Assembly: GCF_036053395.1 (NCBI RefSeq)
Contig: NZ_CP107942.1
Span: 9,580,001 to 9,644,000, forward strand
Origin: Actinoplanes sp. NBC_00393
GTDB lineage: Bacteria; Actinomycetota; Actinomycetes; Mycobacteriales; Micromonosporaceae
Length of the DNA: 64,000 bases
Direction of reading: 5' to 3'
Shown here: positions 49,809-58,093 of the stretch, one piece after another
Layout: every line of letters starts with the position of its first letter
Position numbering within the stretch: position 1 is the stretch's first letter
Position numbers and translations under genes: made by a program
The notes under the pieces: model-generated
The model's input: only the letters and a program-made list of their open reading frames with translations
Databases searched by the model: none
What the model was told of the DNA's origin: nothing

Positions 49809-52238
49809 TCAGTGCTGGGCCCAGTCGCCGAGGGACCAGTCCCGGACCTCCGGCATGTCCTCGAGGTGCTCGACGACGTACCGTTCGTGCTTGGCCAGTT
49901 GCGCCTCGCACCAGGCCTTGAGGTCGGTAGCGCCGGTCGGCAGCCGCTTGGCGTTGTTGATCGCGTCCATCACCAGGTGGTAGCGGGACGCCCGGTTGCG
50001 CACCGTCATGTCGAACGGTGTGGTGGTGGTGCCCTGCTCGATGAAGCCGCGCACCCGGAACCGGTCGGCGTCCGGCCGGCCGTGCACCAGCTGGTGGATG
50101 GCGCCCGGGTAGCCGTGGAACGAGAACACGACATCCACGTGGTCGGTGAACAGTTCCCGGAACATGGTCTCGCTCATGCCGTGCGGGTGGTCCTTCGGCC
50201 GCGGCAGGGTCATCAGGTTGACCACGTTGACCACCCGCACCTTGAGCTGCGGCAGCTTCTCCATCAGGATTCGGGCGGCCGCCACGGTTTCCATCGTCAC
50301 CACGTCACCGGCGCAGGCCAGCACGATGTCCGGGTCGCTGCTGCCGTCGTCGGTGCCGGCCCACTCCCAGATGCCCGCGCCCTTCTTGCAATGCTCGATC
50401 GCCTGGTCCATGTCGAGCCACTGCAGCTGCGGCTGCTTGTCGATCACGATCAGGTTGATGTACGACTTCGACCGGAAGCAGTGGTCGGCCACCGAGAGCA
50501 GGGTGTTCGCGTCCGGCGGCAGGTAGACCCGGGCGACGTCGCCGCGCTGGGTGAGCACCACCTGGATCAGGCCGGGACCCTGGTGCGAGAACCCGTTGTG
50601 GTCGTTGCGCCAGGCGGTCGAGGTGAGCAGGATGTTCAGGCTCGGCACCTTGGCCCGCCAGGACAGATGCGAGGCCTCCTGCAGCCATTTGCCGTGCTGG
50701 ACTGTCTGCGAGGCGCTGACCATGGCGAACGCCTCGTAGGTGGCGAACATGCCGTGCCGGCCGGTCAGGTTGTAGCCCTCCAGCCAGCCGTGGCAGTTGT
50801 GCTCGGAGAGCACCTCCATGACCCGCCCGTTACGGCTCAGCTTCACGTCGTCGTCGGTGACCGATTCCATGAAGCCGCGGTCGGAGACCTCGAAGACCGC
50901 GCCGAGCCGGTTGCTGTTGGTCTCGTCCGGGCAGAACAGCCGGAACCGGTCCGGGTTGCGGGTGTAGATGTCACGCATCAGCTCGCCCAGCTTGCGGGTC
51001 GACTCCGCCCTGCCGCACGCCGGCTTGTCCACGCCGATGGCGTAGTCCCGGAAGTCGGGCATGTCCAGGTCGCGAGTGAGCAGGCCGCCGTTGGCGTGCG
51101 GGGACGCGCTCATCCGCAGATCCCCGTCCGGCGCAAGAGCGCGGACCTGCTCGACCGGGGCCCCGGTGGCGTCGAACAGCTCCTCCGGCCGGTACGAGCG
51201 CAGCCACTTCTCGAGCTCACGCAGGTGATCCTCGTTGCCTTTCACCCCGGACAGCGGCACCTGGTGCGAGCGCCACGTGCCGGTCACCGTGATGCCGTCG
51301 ATCTTCTCCGGCCCGGTCCAGCCTTTCGGCGTACGCATGACGATCAGCGGCCAGCGCGGCCGCTGGCCGTCCCACGCCCCGCCACGGGCAGCGTCCTGAA
51401 TCTTCTGGATCTTGTCCCAGGCTTCGGCGAGCACCGCCGCGAACCGGTGGTGCATCCCCGGTAGGTCGGCTCCCTCAACCTCGAGCACCTCGTACCCGTG
51501 GCCCTCGAGGAGCTTGCGCACCTCGGCCGGGTCTTTGCGGGCCAGCACCGTCGGGCCGGCGATCTTCGCGCCGTTGAGGTGAAGGATCGGCAGGACCGCG
51601 CCGTCGTGCGCCGGGTTCAGGAAGGAGATGCCCTTCCAGGAACCCTCCAGGGGCCCGGTTTCGGCCTCGCCGTCACCGACCACCGCGATGGCGAGCAGGT
51701 CCGGGTTGTCCATCACCGCGCCGAAGGCGTGCACCAGCGCGTAGCCGAGCTCGCCGCCCTCGTGGATGGAGCCGGGGGTGGTCACCGAGACGTGGCTGGG
51801 GATGCCGCCGGGGCTGGAGAACTGCCGGAACAGCCGCAGCATGCCGCCCTCGTCGAGGCTCACCTTGGGGTAGACCTCGGAGTAGGTGCCCTCCAGGTAA
51901 CCGGCGGCGACCAGGGCGGGGCCGCCGTGCCCCGGACCGGCCAGATAGATGGCCTGCTGGCCGGTCTGCTTGATCAGGCGCGACACGTGGGCGTAGATGA
52001 AGGACAGGCCGGGGCTGGTGCCCCAGTGCCCGAGCAGGCGTGGCTTGATGTGCTCGTTCTTGAGCGGCTCCCGCAGCAGCGGATTGCCCTGCAGATAGAT
52101 CTGACCGATCGTCAGATAGTTGTTGGCCCGCCACCAGGCATCGAGGCCGGCGACTTCGGCGTCGTCCGGTGCGGCGAGCCGCCGCACGACTTCTTCATGG
52201 TCGATCCGGGTGGCCCGGTTGTCCGAAACGGCGGTCAC
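49809..52238 (-). CDS. xfp: Xylulose-5-phosphate / fructose-6-phosphate phosphoketolase
   Basis: An 809-residue thiamine-diphosphate enzyme that splits xylulose-5-P or fructose-6-P with phosphate into acetyl phosphate and an aldose phosphate. Motifs: WWRANNYLTIGQIYLQGNPL, LGHWGTSPGLSFIYAHVSRL, GPGHGGPALVAAGYLEGTYS, the ThDP site VVGDGEAETGPLEGSW and HQGPGLIQVVLTQRGDVARV. The start is a GTG at 52238 with GAGAGGA upstream; a longer frame to 52292 gives an Arg/Ser-rich leader. With ackA it forms a Pta-independent route to acetate and ATP. A fragment of a second copy lies at 42.3 kb. Confidence 0.97.
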   Translation of the reverse strand: MTAVSDNRATRIDHEEVVRRLAAPDDAEVAGLDAWWRANNYLTIGQIYLQGNPLLREPLKNEHIKPRLLGHWGTSPGLSFIYAHVSRLIKQTGQQAIYLAGPGHGGPALVAAGYLEGTYSEVYPKVSLDEGGMLRLFRQFSSPGGIPSHVSVTTPGSIHEGGELGYALVHAFGAVMDNPDLLAIAVVGDGEAETGPLEGSWKGISFLNPAHDGAVLPILHLNGAKIAGPTVLARKDPAEVRKLLEGHGYEVLEVEGADLPGMHHRFAAVLAEAWDKIQKIQDAARGGAWDGQRPRWPLIVMRTPKGWTGPEKIDGITVTGTWRSHQVPLSGVKGNEDHLRELEKWLRSYRPEELFDATGAPVEQVRALAPDGDLRMSASPHANGGLLTRDLDMPDFRDYAIGVDKPACGRAESTRKLGELMRDIYTRNPDRFRLFCPDETNSNRLGAVFEVSDRGFMESVTDDDVKLSRNGRVMEVLSEHNCHGWLEGYNLTGRHGMFATYEAFAMVSASQTVQHGKWLQEASHLSWRAKVPSLNILLTSTAWRNDHNGFSHQGPGLIQVVLTQRGDVARVYLPPDANTLLSVADHCFRSKSYINLIVIDKQPQLQWLDMDQAIEHCKKGAGIWEWAGTDDGSSDPDIVLACAGDVVTMETVAAARILMEKLPQLKVRVVNVVNLMTLPRPKDHPHGMSETMFRELFTDHVDVVFSFHGYPGAIHQLVHGRPDADRFRVRGFIEQGTTTTPFDMTVRNRASRYHLVMDAINNAKRLPTGATDLKAWCEAQLAKHERYVVEHLEDMPEVRDWSLGDWAQH

Positions 52239-52916
52239 AGATGTGGTCCTCTCGTTGCGATGGCACCTCGATCGAATGCTATTGACGCGCACGGTGGCTC
52301 GCAGCGAAAGGACGATTCCGTGGCCAGTGCCGTGCGGTCGTGTTCGCAGCTCAGGCTGTGCAGCGCCGAGATCTTGTGAGTGACACGCCGGGCGAGGCGA
52401 GTGTCCGATGATTTGCCGTCCTGTGTACGGCAGGCGGCGGGCCGCTGGCCATGGCGAGTCGATGGCCCCTGGGCCGGCTGTCCGAGATTGTCACTCCGGG
52501 GTCGCGGCCACGGAGGTCGCCGAGGCCACGGCCGTCGTGAACCACCTTCGCCGCAGTCGTTGCCCAAGTAGGAATACAGCGGCGCAGCGGGCGCACGCCG
52601 ATCCCCTCACGCCGGAGTCAGTGACCGCTTCACCGTCCCCTTGGCGGATGCATCGGGCAGGGCTGGCCAGCGAGTCCTTGAAGGCCGCCGATCAGAGCGC
52701 GTGCGCGGCATGCCGGTGGGTCGGCCGTGCGGTACGCCATATCGGTGAATGGCGGCCGTGTTGCGCCGCCGAGGGACTTTCGGCCCTGAACAAGTACCGC
52801 CCCGCGCGGTCACTGTGAGCTGTGAAGGACGTCACCGCTGGTGTTCGCCGGAAGGTCCCTTTGCTGAGACCCGAGGTGGCGCCGGTTGCGGTTTCCGAAC
52901 GAGGAGGGCGAGCAGG
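52239..52916. other. Divergent promoter region, xfp / USP
   Basis: The 678 bases between two divergent genes contain no credible coding sequence. A good DosR-like dyad lies at 52770-52789, closer to the USP gene. Confidence 0.5.
52770..52789 (+). promoter_or_regulatory. DosR-like box upstream of USP gene
   Basis: The core GGGACTTTCGGCCC at 52773-52786 matches 12 of 14 DosR core positions. It lies about 130-145 bases upstream of the USP ATG at 52917. After the narG and narK boxes it is the best candidate in the window. Confidence 0.65.
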
Positions 52917-53729
52917 ATGCGTCGCTCAGTTGCGGTTGGTGTCGGAGGAGCCGGCGGATGGAATGCCCTGGCGTGGGCCGTCGAGCAGGGCCATCAGTCC
53001 GGGGGCCGGCTGGTGTTGGTGCACGTCTGCCCGCCGGGATCAATGCTGGACCGCGGTGACGGTGAACCGACGGCTGCTGAGGTGGAACTGACGGATCCAG
53101 GGCTGGCTCGCGCTGTCACGGCCAGCCGCCGGAAACTGGGCGGTCGGCGGGTTGGGCTGACCATTCGTTCGGGAGACGCCTCGTCACGGCTCGTCGAGGC
53201 ATCATCGGGGGCTGACCTGCTGGTCGTCGGCGCTGGCGGCAGGACCTCCCGCCGGGTCCTGCGCGGTGCACACTGCCCGACTGTCATCGTGCGCAACACA
53301 ACGCCACAACCGCAGGAATCGTTCGCCGGCATGGTGGTCGTCGGCGTCGATGCCAGTGCCGCCGGTGGCGCCGCAGTCGACTTCGCCTTCGCTTTCGCGC
53401 AAGAGCATCGGCTGCCGCTCGCCGCGGTTCATGTTCTCACCCACCGCGAGCGGCAGCCGGAGGCAGCCGTACAGCGCCTGGCCGACGATGTCGTTGCTCG
53501 GCAACGCACCTACCCGGATGTGCCCGTCGTCTCAACGGTGTTGCACGGCAATGTCGCCGCCGCTCTGATCCAGGCCGGTGCAGGCGCTGCCCTGCTCGTG
53601 GTCGGCGACAAACGACGCGGGCCGCTCGGCCGGGTCCGCACCGGCGATGTCGTCGTGACCGTCGCTGACAAGGCCCCGTGCCCGGTCGCGGTGGTACCCG
53701 CCGATCAGCGATCCGGTGACCCGCTATGA
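52917..53729 (+). CDS. Universal stress protein, tandem UspA domains, divergent type
   Basis: A 270-residue tandem USP. Domain 1 (RRSVAVGVGGAGGWNALAWA) is short and ends VVGAGGRTSRRVLRGAHCPT, with the ATP loop shrunken. Domain 2 (MVVVGVDASAAGGAAVDFAF) has VVGDKRRGPLGRVRTGDVV, also unlike the canonical G-2x-G-9x-GS. The ATG at 52917 follows GAGGAGGGCG; the longer upstream frame is Arg/Gly-rich and does not look like protein. A DosR-like box precedes it, and the Acg-like gene follows 200 bases later on the same strand. Confidence 0.9.
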   Translation: MRRSVAVGVGGAGGWNALAWAVEQGHQSGGRLVLVHVCPPGSMLDRGDGEPTAAEVELTDPGLARAVTASRRKLGGRRVGLTIRSGDASSRLVEASSGADLLVVGAGGRTSRRVLRGAHCPTVIVRNTTPQPQESFAGMVVVGVDASAAGGAAVDFAFAFAQEHRLPLAAVHVLTHRERQPEAAVQRLADDVVARQRTYPDVPVVSTVLHGNVAAALIQAGAGAALLVVGDKRRGPLGRVRTGDVVVTVADKAPCPVAVVPADQRSGDPL

Positions 53730-53929
53730 GCGCCCACGATCGGTGCTGGATCACCGGTCGGCCCGTGGGGAGGTGAGCGGCCAAACCGCCTCGACAGCGT
53801 CGGCCAGAGGAACGAACCCGCAAGCAACGCGGCAGCACGAGCTTTCACCCAGACGTGGTCGCAACGGGGAAGGCCGGCTCGACCAGAACCGTCAGGACCT
53901 GCAAACCCGTGACGTGGAAGGCAACGAAC

Positions 53930-54898
53930 ATGATCCCGGACCCGTCCAGCATGCTGACCAACGCCGCCGTCTTCGCCGCGCGGGCACCGTCGCTGCACAA
54001 CACCCAACCTTGGCACTGGCACGTCCATCACAACACCCTCGAACTGTCGCTGGACACCCGACGGGTGCTGCCGGCCACGGACCCGGACGCCCGGCTCGCC
54101 ATCCTCAGTTGCGGCGCAGCCCTGCACCATGCCGTGATCCGGCTCGCCGCCGACGGACAGGCCGTGACCGTGCAGCGCCAACCCGACACCGCCGATCCGA
54201 CCCTGCTGGCCCGGGTGCGGGTAACTGGCACCATGCTTGCCGACCAGGATGCGGTGGCGCTGGCAGAACAGGTGCCACACCGCAGAACCGATCGCCGTAC
54301 TGCTACGGCCGCCCCGGTCGATCTCGACTTGGTCCGGCGGATCCGGGAAGCGGTCAAAAGCCACGGATGCGGCCTCATCCCGTTGTCACCGCGGCAACTG
54401 GTCACGCTCGCGGAGGCGGTCGAGGCCGCCCACCACGTCGAAGCCCTCGACCCGCAATGGCAGGTGGAAGTAGCAGGCTGGGTCGGTGGGAACCGTCCCG
54501 ACGGGACCGGCATCCCCACCACTGCACTGCCAGAGGATCCCTACCTGCTGACCGCGCCGGCCCGGGCCTTGCGCCGGGCCGGGGCCGCTCTCATCGCGGA
54601 CTCGCAGCAGCGGGCGGCGGTGTTCACCGTCCTGCACGGACCCGACGATCTCCCGCAGACCTGGCTGCGAGCCGGGGAAGCGCTGTCCGCGGGCTGGCTG
54701 ACCGCGACCAGCACCCAGATCGCGGTCCTGCCGCTGAGCATCGTCGCCGAGGTGGCCACCACCCGCGACCGCATCCGCGCCGCCTTGAACTTCACCAGCC
54801 ACCCGTTCCTGGTGCTGCGGCTGGCCGCAGCGGGCAGCAGCATCGCGCCCTCGGCCACCCCACGGCTGCCGGCAGCGGCAGTCATCACCCGATCCTGA
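53930..54898 (+). CDS. Acg-like FMN-binding nitroreductase family protein (second copy)
   Basis: A 322-residue paralogue of the protein at 21649. It carries FAARAPSLHNTQPWHWHVHH near the N-terminus, VPHRRTDRRTATAAPVDLDL in the middle and TSHPFLVLRLAAAG near the end. The ATG at 53930 follows GGAAGG; translation further upstream lacks the fold. The pairing of an Acg-like protein with a USP repeats an arrangement common in the DosR regulon. Substrate and activity are unknown. Confidence 0.88.
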   Translation: MIPDPSSMLTNAAVFAARAPSLHNTQPWHWHVHHNTLELSLDTRRVLPATDPDARLAILSCGAALHHAVIRLAADGQAVTVQRQPDTADPTLLARVRVTGTMLADQDAVALAEQVPHRRTDRRTATAAPVDLDLVRRIREAVKSHGCGLIPLSPRQLVTLAEAVEAAHHVEALDPQWQVEVAGWVGGNRPDGTGIPTTALPEDPYLLTAPARALRRAGAALIADSQQRAAVFTVLHGPDDLPQTWLRAGEALSAGWLTATSTQIAVLPLSIVAEVATTRDRIRAALNFTSHPFLVLRLAAAGSSIAPSATPRLPAAAVITRS

Positions 54899-54936
54899 AC
54901 CGTGCGGACGGATGTAGCCGACAGCAGCACGACGGG

Positions 54937-55479
54937 TCAGTGCGTGTGCCGGTTGGTCAGCACCCAGACGAACTCGTCGTACTGCAGCCCTACGTCCGAG
55001 AGCGCCTCCTGCAGCGCCCGTGAGCCGGCAGCGACAGCCGCATCGCCCGTAGAATGGCGTCGTTCCTGCTCCAGGATCTTCTGGTAGAGGATGTGGATCT
55101 CGCCGACCGCCTCCCGCGACGGCAGCCGCCGGTTGGAGTGATAGCCGACAACGTTGCGGTCCGCGTCGTACGACGGAGTGATGTGTGCGAAGACCCAGTA
55201 GTGGGCGCCGTCCGCGGCCAGGTTCAGGACGTAGGCGAAGATCTCCTGCCGCTGCTTGAGCGTGTCCCACATCAACTTGAACACCGCCCGCGGCATGTCC
55301 GGATGCCGGATGATGTTGTGCGGCTGCCCGACGGCTCTTGCCTCAGCCAGCGCCGCGACGCGCAGGAAGACGTCGTTGCAGTAGGTGATGACACCTCTCG
55401 GGTCCGTCTTAGTGACGATGAGTTCATCCTCGCGGAAAGTCCGCTCGATACCAGTCGGCTGGACCCGCACTGCCCTCAT
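54937..55479 (-). CDS. Single PAS-domain protein, aerotaxis-receptor type
   Basis: A 180-residue soluble protein built on one PAS domain resembling the FAD-binding PAS of Aer: ELIVTKTDPRGVITYCNDVF, GQPHNIIRHPDMPRAVFKLM, and VLNLAADGAHYWVFAHITPS. A C-terminal helical part follows (EIHILYQKILEQERRH). It has no kinase, methyl-accepting or cyclase domain, so it must signal through a partner. The start MRAVRVQPTGIERTF at 55479 follows GGGAGAAG. A CheY-like protein is encoded next on the same strand, which could be its partner; this is inferred from position. Confidence 0.85.
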   Translation of the reverse strand: MRAVRVQPTGIERTFREDELIVTKTDPRGVITYCNDVFLRVAALAEARAVGQPHNIIRHPDMPRAVFKLMWDTLKQRQEIFAYVLNLAADGAHYWVFAHITPSYDADRNVVGYHSNRRLPSREAVGEIHILYQKILEQERRHSTGDAAVAAGSRALQEALSDVGLQYDEFVWVLTNRHTH

Positions 55480-55632
55480 ACGGGCATCTTCTCCCAGCGC
55501 GCCGCGATGTACCTCCTGATCGCCGGCGAAGCTGAGGTGGCCGCGACGGGGAAATGGTGCTACCGGTCGGCCGCTACCCCACCTCACCTGGTGACCCCGC
55601 GGTGAACACAAGAGCAAGAACCGTGTGCCCGG

Positions 55633-56013
55633 TCATCGGAGTCGACGGGGATTGGGTGTGGTGGCCAGCACGTCGTTGACCTCGGCGCGTAGTGACCGAG
55701 GAGCGAATGGTTTTGTGATCCAGCGGGTGAACAGGCCGTCAGGGACTGTCGACTTGGTGGCGGCGGCGGTGACCAGGATGGCAGGAACGTCGTTACGGCT
55801 GGGGCTCTTCCGTAGTTGTCGCACCAGGTCGGCGCCGGTCATGTCCGGCATATGGAAATCGGTGATGACCAGGTCGAGGTCGCGGCTGGCAGCGTGGGCG
55901 AGCGCCGGTGTCGGCCCGGATGCGGCGAGAACCTCATGGTCGGCGCCCTGCAGAACGAACACGATCAGATCCAAAATGTCGGGGTCGTCGTCGACGACCA
56001 GGATCACCGCCAT
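55633..56013 (-). CDS. Stand-alone CheY-like response regulator receiver
   Basis: A 126-residue receiver domain only: acidic pair in ILVVDDDPDILDL, phospho-Asp in LDLVITDFHMPDMTGADL, Thr/Ala switch in ILVTAAAT and conserved Lys in RWITKPFAPRSLRAEV. There is no output domain, so it should act by protein interaction or phosphotransfer. The ATG at 56013 follows GGACGG; longer upstream starts give Arg-rich sequence. It is divergent from narK. Confidence 0.88.
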   Translation of the reverse strand: MAVILVVDDDPDILDLIVFVLQGADHEVLAASGPTPALAHAASRDLDLVITDFHMPDMTGADLVRQLRKSPSRNDVPAILVTAAATKSTVPDGLFTRWITKPFAPRSLRAEVNDVLATTPNPRRLR

Positions 56014-56171
56014 GGCACCGTCCATCCGCCTGTCGTTTCGAGGGATGGTCACAGACTGTCCGGTGGTTGAGTGCAAGCCGGGTTTGGTCGCGGTGCGAAC
56101 CGGTTGCATGTCTTGTGCACGGTCCAACCGGTGACGGACCGCCTCGACGTGGTCGGTAGGGGTCCCGGCAG

Positions 56172-56191
56172 GGCGGGTCCAAAGTCCCTGT
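56172..56191 (+). promoter_or_regulatory. DosR-like box upstream of narK
   Basis: The core GGGTCCAAAGTCCC at 56175-56188 matches 12 of 14 DosR core positions, with a perfect AAAGTCCC right half. It is about 135-155 bases upstream of the narK ATG. In mycobacteria narK2 is a DosR target, so this conserves the regulatory logic. Confidence 0.65.
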
Positions 56192-56325
56192 TCGCGCGGG
56201 TTGCGCCCAGGGAACCTGATGAGGCAGACCTTCAGGCCGTTCCTCGCGATGCGGCCGGTCTGTGGACAGCAGCGATGGGCACGGGCTGCCCGTCGCTTAC
56301 CGACGTCGAAACAGCGGAGAGTTCC

Positions 56326-57570
56326 ATGAGCAGTTCGTCGGCCCGCCTCACACGGGACCCTCACCCGAACGGCCGTCCGGGGTTGATGCTGACACTGGCC
56401 ACGGTCGGGTTCGCGGTGAACTTCTGGGCATGGGCGCTGCTCAGCCCGCTCGCCGTCCGGTTCACGGCCGCTCTGAATCTCAGCCCGTTCCAGCAGGCGT
56501 TGCTGGTGGCCGTACCGGTGGTGGTCGGCTCGGTCGGCCGGATCCCGGTCGGGGCGCTGACTGACAAGTTCGGTGGCCGGCTCATGTTTCCGCTGGTGTC
56601 GCTCGCCACCATCGTGCCGGTGCTGTACCTCGGCTTGCTCGGGCACGGCTCCCTGGCAGCGCTGCTGATCGGTGGGTTCTTCCTCGGCATCGGCGGCACC
56701 GCGTTCGCGGTCGGTGTCCCGTTCGTCAGCGCCTGGTTCCCGCCGCAGCGGCGCGGCTTCGCCGTCGGTGTGTTCGGTGCCGGCATGGGTGGCACCGCGA
56801 TCAGCGCGCTGACCACCGTCAAGCTGGTCGACGCCGGCAGCACCGCGACCCCGTTTCTGATCACCGCTGCGGTGCTCGCCGTCTACGCGGTCGTCGCCTG
56901 GCTCGTCATGCGTGACGCCCCGGACCGGCCGGTGCCGACCGCCCCGCTCGCCGCCCGGCTTGGCGCGACGCTACGGCTGCGGATTACCTGGCAGGCGTCG
57001 GCCTTGTATGCGGTCGCGTTCGGCGGCTACGTCGCGTTCTCCGTCTACCTGCCCGCCTATCTGAAGACCGCGTACGGGCTGGCCCAGGCCGACGCCGCCA
57101 ACCGGATGGCCGGGTTCGTCGTCCTCGCGGTGATCATGCGCCCCGTCGGCGGGTGGCTGTCCGACAAGGTCGCCCCAAGCCGGGTGCTGGCCGCCAGCCT
57201 GGGCGTGGTCCTCGTCGGTGCGGCCGTGCAAGCGTTCACCCCGGGCCTGGCACCGGTCGGCACGATCGCGTTCCTTTCCATGGCCGCCGCGCTCGGTGCC
57301 GGCAGCGGTGCCACGTTCGCCCTGGTCGCACAGGTCGCTCCGGCCAACCAGGTCGGCTCGGTCACCGGCATCGTCGGCGCGGCCGGCGGACTCGGCGGGT
57401 TCGTGCCGCCGCTGGTGATGGGAGCAATCTACGGCAGTTTCGAGTCGTACGCCCTCGGCCTGGCCCTGCTCGCCGTGGTCGCCCTGGCCGCCCTGCTGCT
57501 CGACATCCTGTCGGTCGCCCGCAGCGCCGGCCGCGAGACCGCACGAGGCGGGGAAGTCGTTCATGTGTGA
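56326..57570 (+). CDS. narK: Nitrate/nitrite transporter NarK (MFS)
   Basis: A 414-residue major facilitator protein with 12 predicted helices that imports nitrate or exchanges it for nitrite. The nitrate-porter signatures are visible as GTAFAVGVPFVSAWFPPQRR and GFAVGVFGAGMGGTAI in the first half and VGSVTGIVGAAGGLGGFVPP in the second. The ATG at 56326 follows GGAGAG; the open frame upstream is not protein-like. It is separated from narGHJI by more than 40 kb but shares a similar operator. Its end overlaps the hemerythrin gene by eight bases. Confidence 0.95.
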   Translation: MSSSSARLTRDPHPNGRPGLMLTLATVGFAVNFWAWALLSPLAVRFTAALNLSPFQQALLVAVPVVVGSVGRIPVGALTDKFGGRLMFPLVSLATIVPVLYLGLLGHGSLAALLIGGFFLGIGGTAFAVGVPFVSAWFPPQRRGFAVGVFGAGMGGTAISALTTVKLVDAGSTATPFLITAAVLAVYAVVAWLVMRDAPDRPVPTAPLAARLGATLRLRITWQASALYAVAFGGYVAFSVYLPAYLKTAYGLAQADAANRMAGFVVLAVIMRPVGGWLSDKVAPSRVLAASLGVVLVGAAVQAFTPGLAPVGTIAFLSMAAALGAGSGATFALVAQVAPANQVGSVTGIVGAAGGLGGFVPPLVMGAIYGSFESYALGLALLAVVALAALLLDILSVARSAGRETARGGEVVHV

Positions 57571-58039
57571 GTACTGCGGCTGCCAGGAGGTCACCGCGAT
57601 CGGTGACCTGACCCGTGAACACGACGAGGTCGTTGCCCTGATGAGTGACGTGCGTACGGCACACGCCGCTGGCGACGTCGACGGCATGGCGGTGCTGGCC
57701 CGCCGGATCAGCGAGATCCTCAGCCCGCACACTGCCGTGGAGGAAGAGGGACTTTTCCCTCTGCTGGCCCCCGACTTCCCCGATCAGGTGGACGCGTTGC
57801 GGACCGAGCACCGCCACGTCGAGGCCGTTCTCGGCGCCGCCGCCACCGCAACGCCGGCCGACCCGGACCGGCCAGCTGCGTTCATGGATGTGCTGTCGGA
57901 GTTGCGGGCGCACATCCTCAAGGAACAGGACGGTGTGTTCCCGGCCGCGTTGACCACGCTCGACGGTGCCGACTGGGACGCCGTCGACGCCGTCCGTGCC
58001 CGCGTCGGCAGCGGTCTGCATCACGACGCCACCGCCTGA
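57563..58039 (+). CDS. Hemerythrin (HHE) domain protein
   Basis: A 158-residue protein with two HHE helical pairs forming a likely di-iron site: LTREHDEVVALMSD, LSPHTAVEEEGLFPLL, LRTEHRHVEAVLG and LRAHILKEQDGVFPAAL. It starts MCEYCGCQ, a three-Cys leader also seen in related actinobacterial proteins. The eight-base overlap with narK implies co-expression; a role in binding NO or oxygen, or repairing iron centres during nitrite stress, is plausible but inferred. Confidence 0.92.
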   Translation: MCEYCGCQEVTAIGDLTREHDEVVALMSDVRTAHAAGDVDGMAVLARRISEILSPHTAVEEEGLFPLLAPDFPDQVDALRTEHRHVEAVLGAAATATPADPDRPAAFMDVLSELRAHILKEQDGVFPAALTTLDGADWDAVDAVRARVGSGLHHDATA

Positions 58040-58050
58040 GCGAGCAGAAG

Positions 58051-58081
58051 ACGTTGCCGCCCGCACCGCGGGCGGCTACGT
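58051..58081. terminator. Bidirectional hairpin between hemerythrin and flavohaemoglobin genes
   Basis: GCCGCCCGC (58056-58064) pairs with GCGGGCGGC (58068-58076) around a three-base loop, extended outward by ACGT/ACGT after one T-T mismatch. It lies between two convergent genes and should stop transcription from both sides. Confidence 0.8.
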
Positions 58082-58093
58082 CGCTTTCAGCTG

